From NCBI GenBank assembly GCA_022846035.1, contig AP025580.1:1426001-1490000 (forward strand): a DNA stretch of 64,000 bases, read 5' to 3'. Position numbers and translations under genes: made by a program. A model generated the notes under the pieces. The model did not search any database. It saw only the letters and a list, made by a program, of their open reading frames with translations, and was not told where the DNA came from. Positions 10,658-19,784 of the stretch are shown here, piece by piece; position 1 is the first letter of the stretch; each line of letters opens with the position of its first letter. Source of the DNA: Christensenellaceae bacterium (GTDB taxonomy: Bacteria > Bacillota > Clostridia > Christensenellales > Christensenellaceae).

Positions 10658-11431
10658 TTATCCAAAACGTCCGGTGATGTAGTCCTCTGTCCGTTTGTCC
10701 TTTGGCATGCTGAACAGGTCTTCCGTTTTTGCATATTCCACCATCTCGCCCAAGAGAAAAAATGCCGTGCGGTCCGAGATGCGTACCGCCTGCTGCATAT
10801 TATGCGTGACGATAACGACCGTATACCGTCTTTTCAGCTCGCTCATCAGGTCCTCGATCTTGGTTGTGGAAATCGGGTCCAGCGCCGAGGTCGGCTCATC
10901 CATCAAAATCACCTCGGGCGATACCGCGATCGCACGCGCGATACAAAGCCTCTGCTGCTGTCCTCCCGACAGCCCGAGCGCGCTTTTTTTAAGCCGGTCT
11001 CGGACCTCCTCCCACAACGCCGCTCCTTTCAGGCTGTTTTCCACGATTTCGTCAAGATCACCTCGGTTTTTGATCCCATGGATACGCGGGCCATAGGCAA
11101 TGTTGTCGTAAATACTCATAGGAAAGGGATTTGGTTTTTGGAACACCATGCCTACCTTTTTCCGCAGGATCGTCACATCTACTTTGGGGTCATAGATATT
11201 TTCGCCGTCCAGCAGGATCTCGCCTGTGATTTTTACTCCTTCGGTCAGGTCGTTCATGCGGTTAAGCGTTTTCAGGTATGTCGATTTTCCACATCCAGAA
11301 GGGCCGATGAGCGCGGTGATCTTCCCTTCCTCCATATCCATATTAATATTTTTCAGGGCGTGGTTCTGCCCATAATATAAATCCAGATTTTTTGTTTCGA
11401 TTTTTATACTCAAAGCTTCGTCCCCCGTCAT
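10658..11431 (-). CDS. pstB: Phosphate ABC transporter ATPase PstB
   Basis: 257 residues. Walker [10 protein letters not shown], signature LSGGQQQRL and Walker [14 protein letters not shown] are present, with the PstB-typical [17 protein letters not shown]. The annotated ATG overlaps the pstA stop (ATGA), which suggests coupling; an internal TTG eight codons later with GGGGGA before it is an alternative start. Confidence 0.95.
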   Translation of the reverse strand: MTGDEALSIKIETKNLDLYYGQNHALKNINMDMEEGKITALIGPSGCGKSTYLKTLNRMNDLTEGVKITGEILLDGENIYDPKVDVTILRKKVGMVFQKPNPFPMSIYDNIAYGPRIHGIKNRGDLDEIVENSLKGAALWEEVRDRLKKSALGLSGGQQQRLCIARAIAVSPEVILMDEPTSALDPISTTKIEDLMSELKRRYTVVIVTHNMQQAVRISDRTAFFLLGEMVEYAKTEDLFSMPKDKRTEDYITGRFG

Positions 11432-12315
11432 TTATTCCTACTGGAAAAACGCTTGCTCAGGTAATTCGTCAGCAGGTTGATCGTCAGTACGATCACCACC
11501 AATACAGCCGCAATACCAAATGCCGCATCATTCTGACCTTTTGCCGCATAAGTATAGAGCTGTACGGTAAGTGTTGCTCCCGATTCCATCACATGTCCAA
11601 AGAAATGATTGGGCATATTGGTACCGATACCGGATGTAAATAGCAGCGCCGCCGATTCCCCGACGATCCTCCCAATTGCAAGGATAATTGCAGTAATGAT
11701 CCCCGGGACCGCGCCGGGCAGGATGATCGTACGAATCATATGCCATTTTGTCGTACCGATTCCCAGCGCTCCCTCCCTGTATTCGTCAGGAACGGTCTTG
11801 ATCGCTTCCTGCGTAGTACGCACGATGACCGGCAGGATCATGAGCACAAGCGTAAGTGCGCCCGCAAGGATAGAATAGCCGAGCTGCAAAGTCACTCCAA
11901 AAAATACCGCACCGAACAGTCCATACAGCACGGACGGAATGCCCGCCAGCGTTTCCGTCGTGAATTCGATTACGCGCACGATCTTTCCGCGCTTTGCGTA
12001 TTCGTTCAGGTAGATCGCCGCTCCCACGCCGATGGGTGTCGCAATCAGCAGCGTGATGCCGATCATGTAAAGCGTATTCAATATACTCGGCAGGATGCCG
12101 ACCGTCTTATTGAGCGCGCTGGGTGCCGTCGATAAAAAACTCCAGTTTACCTGCGGCAGGCCGCGTATCATGATGTATATAAGCAGGTAAAACAGGATCG
12201 CCACGGTAAGGATCGCGCAGGCATAGATCGCAAAGATCTGCGCGCCGTCTTTGGGGCGGCTTTTTTTCTTCATGAGGCTAATATCATTGGAAAGCTTGTC
12301 CAGGCTATTTCCCAT
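11428..12315 (-). CDS. pstA: Phosphate ABC transporter permease PstA
   Basis: 295 residues with six hydrophobic segments and the binding-protein-dependent permease loop ([29 protein letters not shown]). It forms the membrane channel with PstC. Its first base overlaps the last base of pstC. Confidence 0.95.
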   Translation of the reverse strand: MGNSLDKLSNDISLMKKKSRPKDGAQIFAIYACAILTVAILFYLLIYIMIRGLPQVNWSFLSTAPSALNKTVGILPSILNTLYMIGITLLIATPIGVGAAIYLNEYAKRGKIVRVIEFTTETLAGIPSVLYGLFGAVFFGVTLQLGYSILAGALTLVLMILPVIVRTTQEAIKTVPDEYREGALGIGTTKWHMIRTIILPGAVPGIITAIILAIGRIVGESAALLFTSGIGTNMPNHFFGHVMESGATLTVQLYTYAAKGQNDAAFGIAAVLVVIVLTINLLTNYLSKRFSSRNK

Positions 12316-13241
12316 TACCCGCCGCCTCCTTTTTTGAGCATCGTATTCAGCAGAACATTGATAATCATGATAAAGACAAAGAGGACAAGGCCGATTGAAA
12401 AAAGCGCTTCCCTGTGCAATCCCGAAGCATAGCTCATCTCGGATACGATACCCGTCGTCAAAAAGCGTACGCTGTTAAAAAGCCCCGGCATATTGACCAC
12501 GTTACCGGATACGAGTATGATAGCCATCGCTTCACCGAGCGCGCGTCCGATCCCCAGCACTATGCCCGTGATGATCCCCGATTTCGCCGCCGGAATCTGC
12601 ACCTTGAAAATCGTCTGCATTTTGGTCGCCCCCGTGGCAAGAGACGCTTCCATATATTCACGCGGAACCACACGCAGCGACGTAATGCTGATATTCACCA
12701 CCGTCGGCAGGATCATGATCGTGAGTACAATGATCCCCGAAAGCATGTTTGCGCCGCCGGTAAAGGTATGCGCCGGATCGTTTGCATATAAAAGCGTTTC
12801 CAGCTTGGAAATCTGCGGTACCAGCAAAATCATGCCCAGCAGCCCGTATACCACCGACGGGATTCCTGCCAAAAGCTCAATTGCGGGTTTTACCACGCCG
12901 GCCAGCTTTACCGGCGCCACCTCGGAAACGAACACCGCTGCCATAAGTGCAATAGGTACGCCGATCAGTATGGTGATACCCGTGCCTACCAGGGACGTTA
13001 AAATCATTGGCAGGATACCGAACTTCGGATCGGACGCAGTCGGGGCCCATTGCGTCCCGAACAGGAAATCCTTGAAACCGATGGTGAACATCGCCGGCGC
13101 GCCGGAAATGATCATATAGACCGTAATCACCAGAACCGCTACCACTGCAAAGGCGCCGCATACGATAAAAACGCCTTTCATTGTTCTTTCAAGGGCGTTT
13201 TTTGTTTTCCTGCCGCCCATGATCGTCATAGTATTGTTCAT
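12315..13241 (-). CDS. pstC: Phosphate ABC transporter permease PstC
   Basis: 308 residues, six transmembrane segments, permease loop EYMEASLATGATKMQTIFKVQIPAAKSGI. It follows pstS after a 78-bp gap that contains a strong hairpin (13266-13296). Confidence 0.95.
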   Translation of the reverse strand: MNNTMTIMGGRKTKNALERTMKGVFIVCGAFAVVAVLVITVYMIISGAPAMFTIGFKDFLFGTQWAPTASDPKFGILPMILTSLVGTGITILIGVPIALMAAVFVSEVAPVKLAGVVKPAIELLAGIPSVVYGLLGMILLVPQISKLETLLYANDPAHTFTGGANMLSGIIVLTIMILPTVVNISITSLRVVPREYMEASLATGATKMQTIFKVQIPAAKSGIITGIVLGIGRALGEAMAIILVSGNVVNMPGLFNSVRFLTTGIVSEMSYASGLHREALFSIGLVLFVFIMIINVLLNTMLKKGGGG

Positions 13242-13265
13242 AAATACTCCTTTCCATAACCGCTC

Positions 13266-13296
13266 AAAGAGGCGCGGGTTGTTCCTGCGCCTCTTT
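13266..13296 (-). terminator. Hairpin between pstS and pstC (attenuator or mRNA-stabilising structure)
   Basis: Perfect 10-bp arms AAAGAGGCGC/GCGCCTCTTT, extended by three inner pairs. On the minus strand no proper U-tract follows, so it fits partial termination or protection of a pstS-only mRNA, as is common when the binding protein is needed in excess. Confidence 0.7.
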
Positions 13297-13319
13297 AAGA
13301 AAAATCTCAGAGGAAAAGC

Positions 13320-14228
13320 TTATGAAACTGTGATCAACTTGTTATCGGCGACAACCTGTTGTCCTTCCGGTCCCATGACGAAATCGAGGAACGCCTGTAC
13401 TTCAGGGCGCGGCGTTTCTCCATCCCTGGTAACCATCAGAAATGGTCTTGAAAGCGGATAGCTTCCATCCTTAATCGCTTCTTCCGTTGCCGGAGCGCCG
13501 TCGACATTGAGAGCTATCACCGTATCGTCAAGAGCCTCAAGCGATACATAGCCGATCGCCGCGGGCGTAGCGGACACTGCTGTTTTGACCGCGCCGGTTT
13601 CGTTCAGTTCCTGCGCATATTGGCACTTATCTTCCACTTCAAGGAGTTCTTCGAAAGCGCCGCGTGTTCCTGAAGACGCTTCCCTGCCAATTACAACGAT
13701 CGGCTGATCGACACCGCCAAGTTCTTTCCAGTTCTTGATCTGGCCGGTATATACCTGCGCAAGCTGTTCGAATGTGATCTCGGTTACTTTGTTTGCTGGA
13801 TTGACCACGATTGCAATGCCGTCGATCGCCATCTTGTTTTCCTTAAGACCGCTTTCTTCCGCTTTCAGTTCTCTGGAAACGTTTCCAATATCGGATTTCC
13901 CCTCCTGCACATCTTTCACGCCCACCGACGATCCGCCAAGCTGTACATCCACCGTTACATCAGGATACTTTGCCATAAAGGCTTCCTTTAAAGCGTTGGC
14001 AATCGTTTCCATGGATGTAGAGCCTGACAGCTGTACCTTGCCCGAGAGCGCCTCATCTGAGGGCTGCGCGGATTCGGAAACTGCGGCCGATTCCGCAGAA
14101 GCTGCCGACACGGATTCGCTTGCCGCCTGCGAGGGTTCCTGTGCCGCCGGATTGCCGCCGCAGCCGACAAGAGCAAACACCATACTGAGCGCGAGCATTG
14201 TTACCATGACTGTTTTTTTCATTTTCAT
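13320..14228 (-). CDS. pstS: Phosphate-binding lipoprotein PstS
   Basis: 302 residues. A lipoprotein signal with lipobox LVGC at about residue 23, then a Ser/Ala-rich linker and the PBP-like domain with phosphate-binding segments SGSTSM, REASSGTRGAFEE and AVSATPAAIGY. It captures phosphate outside the membrane for PstCAB. First gene of the pst-pho operon, directly behind the Pho boxes. Confidence 0.96.
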   Translation of the reverse strand: MKMKKTVMVTMLALSMVFALVGCGGNPAAQEPSQAASESVSAASAESAAVSESAQPSDEALSGKVQLSGSTSMETIANALKEAFMAKYPDVTVDVQLGGSSVGVKDVQEGKSDIGNVSRELKAEESGLKENKMAIDGIAIVVNPANKVTEITFEQLAQVYTGQIKNWKELGGVDQPIVVIGREASSGTRGAFEELLEVEDKCQYAQELNETGAVKTAVSATPAAIGYVSLEALDDTVIALNVDGAPATEEAIKDGSYPLSRPFLMVTRDGETPRPEVQAFLDFVMGPEGQQVVADNKLITVS

Positions 14229-14276
14229 TCTCCTTATGTTAAATTTTTAAAAGATTAACTGTTTGAGTACATTCGC

Positions 14277-14330
14277 ATTATAAGTCGTCAATGTAAAATC
14301 ACAGCGCACGTTTTGTAAAATGCATGTAAA
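14277..14330 (-). promoter_or_regulatory. PhoP-dependent promoter of the pst operon with phased Pho boxes
   Basis: On the minus strand TTTACA occurs at 14325-14330, 14314-14319 and 14292-14297, that is at offsets 0, 11 and 33, so three of four slots of an 11-bp array are filled. A consensus TATAAT (14277-14282) follows, with no good -35. This matches Bacillus-type PhoP boxes (TTAACA-like hexamers with 5-bp spacers). Confidence 0.85.
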
Positions 14331-14363
14331 AAAGACCGTTGCTTTTTAAACAACGGTCTTTTT
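14329..14363 (-). terminator. Terminator of the glucosaminidase gene
   Basis: 13-bp stem AAAAAGACCGTTG/CAACGGTCTTTTT with a 9-base loop, 12 bases after the stop. Its last two bases overlap the first Pho box. Confidence 0.92.
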
Positions 14364-14374
14364 CCATAAAACAT

Positions 14375-15193
14375 TTATATTGTTTTGATAATCTTGTTGT
14401 AGCTTTCTTCCATCAGGTTTTCGATTGCCGCCGTCCAGGACGAGGACTGTTCGCAATACCGGCGGGCGACATCCCTGGCCGTCTTACCGGAATAAAGCCG
14501 TCCGCCATCCGTCAGGTACTTAGTTCCCAGCAGGCTTGCCATATATTCCACACAGTCGGCCTTGCTGTCAAAAGTCATATACCCGCCGCGCCCGTTTTTC
14601 AGGCCGCCCAGATTGTTTTGCCGGCGCGCGAGGGAGCTTGAGCCGTTCCCGCTTTCCTGCTTTGTAATGCTGATCAAAAACAGTGCGTTTACACCATACT
14701 TACTTTCCATTTCCGCAAACGTCTCGCCAAGGCCCGCGAGGCCCGTTCCCTGCAGAACGATTTCGAGGCGATCCGCGCCGTATGCCGTTAGCCGCGTCAA
14801 ATCCGAACCATATTTATATTCGTAGGCAGGAGCCGTTGCTGCCGTGGATTCTGCGGGAATATAACTGATTTCACCATCATCCATCAGGATCGCGTTCCAG
14901 TCCTTGCTTACGCCTGTCATATAAACATGAACCATCGCCCCCGATTTCAGGGTCAATACCGTTTCCCCGTTCTCCGCCGGAATGTCTTTCACTTCCGTCT
15001 CCATAACCAACATGCTTTGCTGCGTTTCAATCGTTTGTCCTTCCACATGCCCTTCCTCCGTTGCTGTTTCTGCCGTTTCCGGCAGTTCTTCCGCATAGGC
15101 GGGATGCGCCATGCCCAACACCAGAATCGTGATCAAGAAGAATGTTGACAAAAGAATCAATCCATTCTTCATCCATTTTGTGGTACTCAACAA
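14375..15193 (-). CDS. Secreted glucosaminidase-domain protein (peptidoglycan hydrolase)
   Basis: About 272 residues. A hydrophobic signal segment (residues 10-34, ending HPAYA), a short SH3-like region (about 65-110), and a C-terminal mannosyl-glycoprotein endo-beta-N-acetylglucosaminidase-type domain (FAEMESKYGVNALFLISITKQESG, where the Glu is the expected catalytic acid, and NNLGGLKN). It likely cleaves glycan strands of the wall. The start is uncertain: tandem TTG codons at 15193 and 15190 follow GGTGA, and an ATG lies at 15172. Confidence 0.85.
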   Translation of the reverse strand: MLSTTKWMKNGLILLSTFFLITILVLGMAHPAYAEELPETAETATEEGHVEGQTIETQQSMLVMETEVKDIPAENGETVLTLKSGAMVHVYMTGVSKDWNAILMDDGEISYIPAESTAATAPAYEYKYGSDLTRLTAYGADRLEIVLQGTGLAGLGETFAEMESKYGVNALFLISITKQESGNGSSSLARRQNNLGGLKNGRGGYMTFDSKADCVEYMASLLGTKYLTDGGRLYSGKTARDVARRYCEQSSSWTAAIENLMEESYNKIIKTI

Positions 15194-15256
15194 ATCACCA
15201 GTCTTTCTATATTCAAATTTTTGTCCGTCGGCCCCGAAAACAGGCCAACGCGTTTG

Positions 15257-15301
15257 ATTCTACCACAAAAGGTAATATTTGTAAAGTTTTCTTAGCTTTA
15301 C
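15257..15301 (-). promoter_or_regulatory. Promoter of the glucosaminidase gene with overlapping palindrome
   Basis: TTTACA (15280-15285), 17 bp, TAGAAT (15257-15262) with an extended TG. A palindrome GTAAAG-N9-CTTTAC (15281-15301) overlaps the -35, a candidate operator. Confidence 0.6.
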
Positions 15302-15385
15302 TTTAATATTTTGTTTATTTTTTGGCATTCATTCCCCACTTTTAAATAAGACTTCTCGGGTCTTATTTTCCGCATTGCAGTCAGC

Positions 15386-15415
15386 AAAAAAGGACCATCC
15401 ACAGGATGGTCCTTT
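15386..15415 (-). terminator. Terminator of the cyclophilin gene
   Basis: 12-bp stem AAAGGACCATCC/GGATGGTCCTTT, loop ACA, followed by a U-tract on the minus strand. Confidence 0.93.
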
Positions 15416-15435
15416 CCTTTGTTTTTATAATCTGC

Positions 15436-15912
15436 CTATTCTTCTTCCAGCGTGACTTTCTCGATCACAATATCGGCAAGCGGTTTATCGGAGAAATCCG
15501 TTTTCATGGAAGCGATCTCGTCCACAATGTCCATTCCCTCGGTCACCTTGCCAAACGCCGCATATTGGCCGTCCAGATGGGGCGCATCCGCATGCATGAT
15601 GAAAAACTGGGAACCAGCCGAATTCGGATCCATGCTGCGCGCCATGGAAATTACGCCGCGCTTATGCTTTAAAGGATTTTCGATACCGTTGGAAGAAAAC
15701 TCTCCTTCGATCGAGTAACCAGGACCGCCCGTTCCCGTTCCGTTCGGACAGCCGCCCTGTATCATAAATCCCTTGATGACCCTGTGGAATTTAAGGCCGT
15801 CATAGAATCCCTCGGATACGAGTTTTTTAAAATTTTCCACTGTCTTCGGGGCAGCATGCTCGTCGAGTTTGATTTTAATCGTCCCGCCGCCTTTGATTTT
15901 CATAAGAACCAT
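15436..15912 (-). CDS. Cyclophilin-type peptidyl-prolyl isomerase
   Basis: 158 residues without a signal peptide, so cytoplasmic. Core motifs FHRVIKGFMIQGG, GGPGYSIEGEF, GVISMAR and SQFFI are present. It catalyses cis-trans isomerisation of prolyl bonds. GGGAGG precedes ATG 15912 by about 8 bases. It stands alone between terminators. Confidence 0.95.
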   Translation of the reverse strand: MVLMKIKGGGTIKIKLDEHAAPKTVENFKKLVSEGFYDGLKFHRVIKGFMIQGGCPNGTGTGGPGYSIEGEFSSNGIENPLKHKRGVISMARSMDPNSAGSQFFIMHADAPHLDGQYAAFGKVTEGMDIVDEIASMKTDFSDKPLADIVIEKVTLEEE

Positions 15913-16024
15913 AGTTCTCTGCCTCCCGCTTTCCGGATGCCAGCTTCCGCATCCGATTTATGCCATCATTATAAGGCATTCCGTTACATTTGTAAACCGC
16001 GCGCCTGCAATTTTAAACATTTGT

Positions 16025-17206
16025 TTACCAAATGACGCGGTCCAGCATGGAATTCAGAAACGCAATGGCCACGCCAAAATTCGTAATCGGGACTTTCTCC
16101 TTTTGTGCATGAGCGATCTTGGAAAGCATGTTTTTTCGATTGATCATACAGCCTCCGCAGTGGACGATCAGCTTATATCCCTTAAGGTCGTCCGGAAAGC
16201 CATGCCCCGCGGTGTTTTCAAATACCAGCCCGCCTCCCGCGTAGTCATTGAGCCACTTGGGCAATTTTTCCCGCGCGATGTCGCCTTTCTGGGCGTGGTG
16301 CGTACACGATTCCGCGATCAATACGTGGTCTCCCGGTCGCAGATCCGCAATGGCGCGCGCACCTTTTACAAACGCCTCAATGTCTCCCTTATACTTCGCC
16401 ATCAGCATGGAAAAGGAAGTCAGCGCAATCTCTTTGGGCAAATGCTCGTTTACGTATTTGAACACCTGCGAATCCGTGATTACCAGCCTGGGGAGATGTT
16501 TAAGCTCTCCCAGCATGGATTCAAGATCCTCCGTCTTGATCGAAACCACCCTGCACCCGTTGTCCAGCAAATCCCGTGTGACCTGCACCTGCGGCAATAT
16601 AAGCCTGCCTTTGGGTGCCTGAATATCCTGCGGCATAACGAGTACAACAATATCCCCCGCGCTTACCATATCGCCTGTGATCGTCGGCTGTTCATAATCC
16701 TGCGCATTATCGATAATCAACTGTTTTAGCGCGTCAATCCCCTCGCCTGTTTTAGCGTTGATCACAACCGTTTTTTCACCGATGGGCGCGGCCGCACAAG
16801 CCCCGTTTTCTTCAAATATATTATATGCGGTGAGGACCGGCGTATGCTTTTTTGCAAGGCGCGCCATATATTCACGTTCCTTGGACAATTCCGTATCGCC
16901 GCCGCGTATTACAAACACAGCAATATCTGTTTTGTCTAATACCTCGTCTGTTTTTTTGAGGCGCGCCTCTCCCAGTTCGCTCGTATCGTCAAAGCCGGCG
17001 GTATCGATAAACACCACAGGTCCTGCGGGCAAAAGCTCCATCGCCTTATAGACGGGGTCGGTCGTCGTACCCGCGACGTCTGATACCAGGGCAATATCCT
17101 GCCCCGTGATCGCATTGATCACGCTTGATTTTCCCGCGTTTGTCTTGCCGAAAAACGCGATATGCAGCCGGTTCGCGCGCGGCGTTTCATTTAATCCAGA
17201 CATCAT
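16025..17206 (-). CDS. hydF: [FeFe]-hydrogenase maturation GTPase HydF
   Basis: 393 residues from ATG 17206. A Walker A G20-x4-GKS near residues 20-27 (GKTNAGKS), G3 DTAGFDD and the HydF dimerisation region. The C-terminal cluster site shows CTHH and HCGGC, the ligands of the [4Fe-4S] scaffold. HydF assembles the 2Fe subcluster and delivers it to HydA. The start was chosen because AAGGAGAA lies just before the tandem ATG; the longer frame runs into hydG. It is the third gene of hydEGF. Confidence 0.96.
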   Translation of the reverse strand: MMSGLNETPRANRLHIAFFGKTNAGKSSVINAITGQDIALVSDVAGTTTDPVYKAMELLPAGPVVFIDTAGFDDTSELGEARLKKTDEVLDKTDIAVFVIRGGDTELSKEREYMARLAKKHTPVLTAYNIFEENGACAAAPIGEKTVVINAKTGEGIDALKQLIIDNAQDYEQPTITGDMVSAGDIVVLVMPQDIQAPKGRLILPQVQVTRDLLDNGCRVVSIKTEDLESMLGELKHLPRLVITDSQVFKYVNEHLPKEIALTSFSMLMAKYKGDIEAFVKGARAIADLRPGDHVLIAESCTHHAQKGDIAREKLPKWLNDYAGGGLVFENTAGHGFPDDLKGYKLIVHCGGCMINRKNMLSKIAHAQKEKVPITNFGVAIAFLNSMLDRVIW

Positions 17207-17213
17207 ATTCTCC

Positions 17214-18620
17214 TTAGAATCGAAAATCACGTTCGCCCGCTTCGATCTTCGCGATATATTCACGAGCCTTTTCACGCACCGTATCGTTTGGTATCTGCTT
17301 CAACTGCTGCTCAATCAACTCATTTGCCATCTGCTTAAACTCATCGTCGCCGTAATCCGTCGCATATTCTTTCAGTGTGATGAGCGCGTTCGGCTGGCAG
17401 ATATTACTGATCTGCCCCGTCTTCGCAAGGCGCATAAAGCGGTCGCCTGTCCGGCCCTGGCGGTAGCATGCCGTGCAGAAGCTGGGGATATAACCGTCGC
17501 GGATCAGTTCTTTGGTCATTTCGATGGGCGTGCGGTGGTCTTCGATTTCAAACTGCGGCTGCTGCGTTCCCATTGTGTAGCCGCCCACGCCTGTGGCGCT
17601 GCCTGCGCTCACCTGGGAAATCCCCAGCTTGATAACGCTGTCCCTGAACTTTCCTCCCTCCCGCGTGGAAAGGATCATACCCGTATATGGTACGGTCATA
17701 CGCAGGATCGCCACAATTTTTTTGAAATCATCGTCGCTGACCGCGTGCTCATAATCTGTTTTCTTCACATCACCCGCGTCGCGGATACGCAGCATGGAGA
17801 GCGTGTGCGGTCCTACGCCGAATACCGCTTCTAAGTGCTCCGCGTGCATGATCTGTCCCACAAGGTCGTAATGCCAGTCGTAAAGCCCATATAAAACGCC
17901 CAGCCCTACATCGTCAATCCCCGCCTCCATCGCGCGGTCATGCGCCGTCGTATGATATTCGTAATTGCTTTTCGGCCCCTTGGGATGCTGGTATTCGTAC
18001 GTCGGTTTGTGGTACGTTTCCTGGAACAGGATATACGTGCCGATACCCGCTTCTTTAAGCTTTTTATAGTTTTCCACCGTCGTTGCCGCAATATTGACGT
18101 TCACGCGGCGAATGGCGCCGTTGTCAAAATGGATGGAATAAATGGTTTTGATACTTTCCAGCAAATATTCCATCGTATTGTGCACCGGATCTTCGCCCGT
18201 TTCCAGCGCAAGCCGTTTATGACCCATCTTTTCGAGCGCCTTTACTTCCTGCACGATTTCTTCCTGCGTCAGCTTTTTGCGCTCCATGCAGGACGAATGG
18301 TGATACCCGCAATACCGGCATTCGTTCACGCAGTAATCCGATAAATAAAGCGGCGCAAACATCACGATACGATTGCCGTATATATGTTTTTTGATCTCCA
18401 TCGCAACGGCAAACATCTCCTCTAACAGCTCTTTGTCCGTAACAAAGCTTAAGACGGACGCTTCTTCATGCGTCAATCCTTTAAATTCTTGCGCCTTAGC
18501 GATGATGCGTTTGACCTCTTCTTTGTCCTGTGCCTTTTCTTTTGCCGCGGCAAGCGTGCGCTCGATCTCATCCTGATCCATAAACTCCGCCGCCGTCATA
18601 CCTTTTCTGTCGTAAGCCAT
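17214..18620 (-). CDS. hydG: Tyrosine lyase HydG (radical SAM H-cluster maturase)
   Basis: 468 residues. Radical SAM cluster C97-x3-C101-x2-C104 (CVNECRYC), and the C-terminal auxiliary cluster CTAC...C typical of HydG. It cleaves tyrosine to give the CO and CN ligands of the H-cluster. It lies 12 bases after hydE and 7 bases before hydF. ThiH is the nearest alternative but lacks the C-terminal cluster. Confidence 0.97.
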   Translation of the reverse strand: MAYDRKGMTAAEFMDQDEIERTLAAAKEKAQDKEEVKRIIAKAQEFKGLTHEEASVLSFVTDKELLEEMFAVAMEIKKHIYGNRIVMFAPLYLSDYCVNECRYCGYHHSSCMERKKLTQEEIVQEVKALEKMGHKRLALETGEDPVHNTMEYLLESIKTIYSIHFDNGAIRRVNVNIAATTVENYKKLKEAGIGTYILFQETYHKPTYEYQHPKGPKSNYEYHTTAHDRAMEAGIDDVGLGVLYGLYDWHYDLVGQIMHAEHLEAVFGVGPHTLSMLRIRDAGDVKKTDYEHAVSDDDFKKIVAILRMTVPYTGMILSTREGGKFRDSVIKLGISQVSAGSATGVGGYTMGTQQPQFEIEDHRTPIEMTKELIRDGYIPSFCTACYRQGRTGDRFMRLAKTGQISNICQPNALITLKEYATDYGDDEFKQMANELIEQQLKQIPNDTVREKAREYIAKIEAGERDFRF

Positions 18621-18632
18621 TTTACTCTCCCC

Positions 18633-19625
18633 TCATTCCGCGCGGAGCCCAAGCCCCGCAAGCCTTTGCTTAAGTTCCTCAAATTGTTCCGTAAGCGGTA
18701 CGTCCTTTGCGTCCCTGCCCGGATAAATATCATAAAGCTCCCTATATTCAGAAGGCGTTGCTTTCTGCATAATGACGTTCGCCCCACACAACAACGCGTC
18801 GCGCATGCCGCCTTTTACATTGAGCGCCGTCGTCGACGGCAAATGGCACCGAGGCAGCAAAAGCCGCGCGAGCGCGAGCACCTTTAAAGTCTTGTGCGCG
18901 TCTCCGTCTTCCGCCTGCCCTACCGCCGTATCCGGATGGGCGATAAACGGCCCGATTCCCGCCATCTCTACGCCCTCGCGCCGAAGCGTCAATAAATCCT
19001 GCGCCAAAACCGCATCCGTCTGTCCTGGAAGCCCTACCATAAACCCGCCGCCCAGCTCAAATCCCAGTGCTTTTAACATGCGCTGCGCCTGCAGCCTGCT
19101 ATCAAGCGGTACGCCGTGCAGGGATTGGTAAAGCGCAGCGTCCGCCGTTTCATGTTTCAATAAAAAACGGTCCGCGCCCGCTTCGCGCATCAATTTATAT
19201 TCAGCAAGCGTACGCTCTCCGATGGAAAGCGTCACCGCGCAGTTCACGCGCGCTTTGATACGCGCTACGATGTCCGCGAGCATATCCGCTGTGTAGTAAA
19301 AGTCCTCGCCGCTTTGCAAAATCACCGTGCGGTATACCTGCGCTGTTTTCACAGCGGTATCCACCAACTCATCCGGAGACATGCGGTAACGCTTCAGGTG
19401 CATACCGGCATTGAGGCCGCAATATGCGCATTTGCAGCGGCAGTAGTTGGAAAACTCAATGATTCCGCGCACAAACACAAGGTTTCCGTACTCCCTCGTT
19501 TTCACCTCGTTTGCCGATGCAAAAAGCGCGTTATCAATCTTGTCGTCCGCCAATATTCCGGCGATAGATGCCGTATCCGGACTTTCGGTATCCAGCATAT
19601 GTTTTCCAAATTCATACTTTGTCAT
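18633..19625 (-). CDS. hydE: [FeFe]-hydrogenase maturase HydE (radical SAM)
   Basis: 330 residues. Cluster motif C62-x3-C66-x2-C69 (YCRCKCAYC), then the BioB-like barrel with GGGFMVGLPGQT. It supplies the dithiomethylamine bridge of the H-cluster. ATG 19625 is preceded by GGGGAG at 5 bases; the upstream extension of the frame would run through the leader hairpin. The hydrogenase itself is not in this window. Confidence 0.95.
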   Translation of the reverse strand: MTKYEFGKHMLDTESPDTASIAGILADDKIDNALFASANEVKTREYGNLVFVRGIIEFSNYCRCKCAYCGLNAGMHLKRYRMSPDELVDTAVKTAQVYRTVILQSGEDFYYTADMLADIVARIKARVNCAVTLSIGERTLAEYKLMREAGADRFLLKHETADAALYQSLHGVPLDSRLQAQRMLKALGFELGGGFMVGLPGQTDAVLAQDLLTLRREGVEMAGIGPFIAHPDTAVGQAEDGDAHKTLKVLALARLLLPRCHLPSTTALNVKGGMRDALLCGANVIMQKATPSEYRELYDIYPGRDAKDVPLTEQFEELKQRLAGLGLRAE

Positions 19626-19640
19626 GCGCTCTCCCCAACT

Positions 19641-19674
19641 AAAAATGCTGTTCTTTTGAACGCAAAAGAACAGC
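19641..19674 (-). terminator. Intrinsic terminator in the hydE leader (possible attenuator)
   Basis: Perfect 12-bp stem GCTGTTCTTTTG/CAAAAGAACAGC, 4-base loop, U-tract at 19641-19645, ending only about 16 bases before the hydE start codon. No promoter fits between it and hydE, so hydEGF transcripts must read through it. Confidence 0.85.
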
Positions 19675-19698
19675 ACAAAACTCTCGTCCTATAAGCCG

Positions 19699-19732
19699 TC
19701 CTTCCGTTCAGAACTATTCCTTGCGGTCAGAA
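19699..19732. repeat. Tandem direct repeat in the hydE leader
   Basis: TCCTTCCGTTCAGAA (19699-19713) and TCCTTGCGGTCAGAA (19718-19732), 13 of 15 identical, 19-bp period. On the minus strand each copy can fold as a short hairpin with an ACCG or ACGG loop. Confidence 0.75.
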
Positions 19733-19784
19733 GTCTCTTCTATTTTATATAAATACCCACTTTTACGCGCCGGTAATCCGGAAT

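Noticed and set aside
15280-15285. Single TTTACA upstream of the glucosaminidase as a Pho box
   Set aside because: Only one hexamer and no 11-bp phased partner; it serves better as a -35 element.
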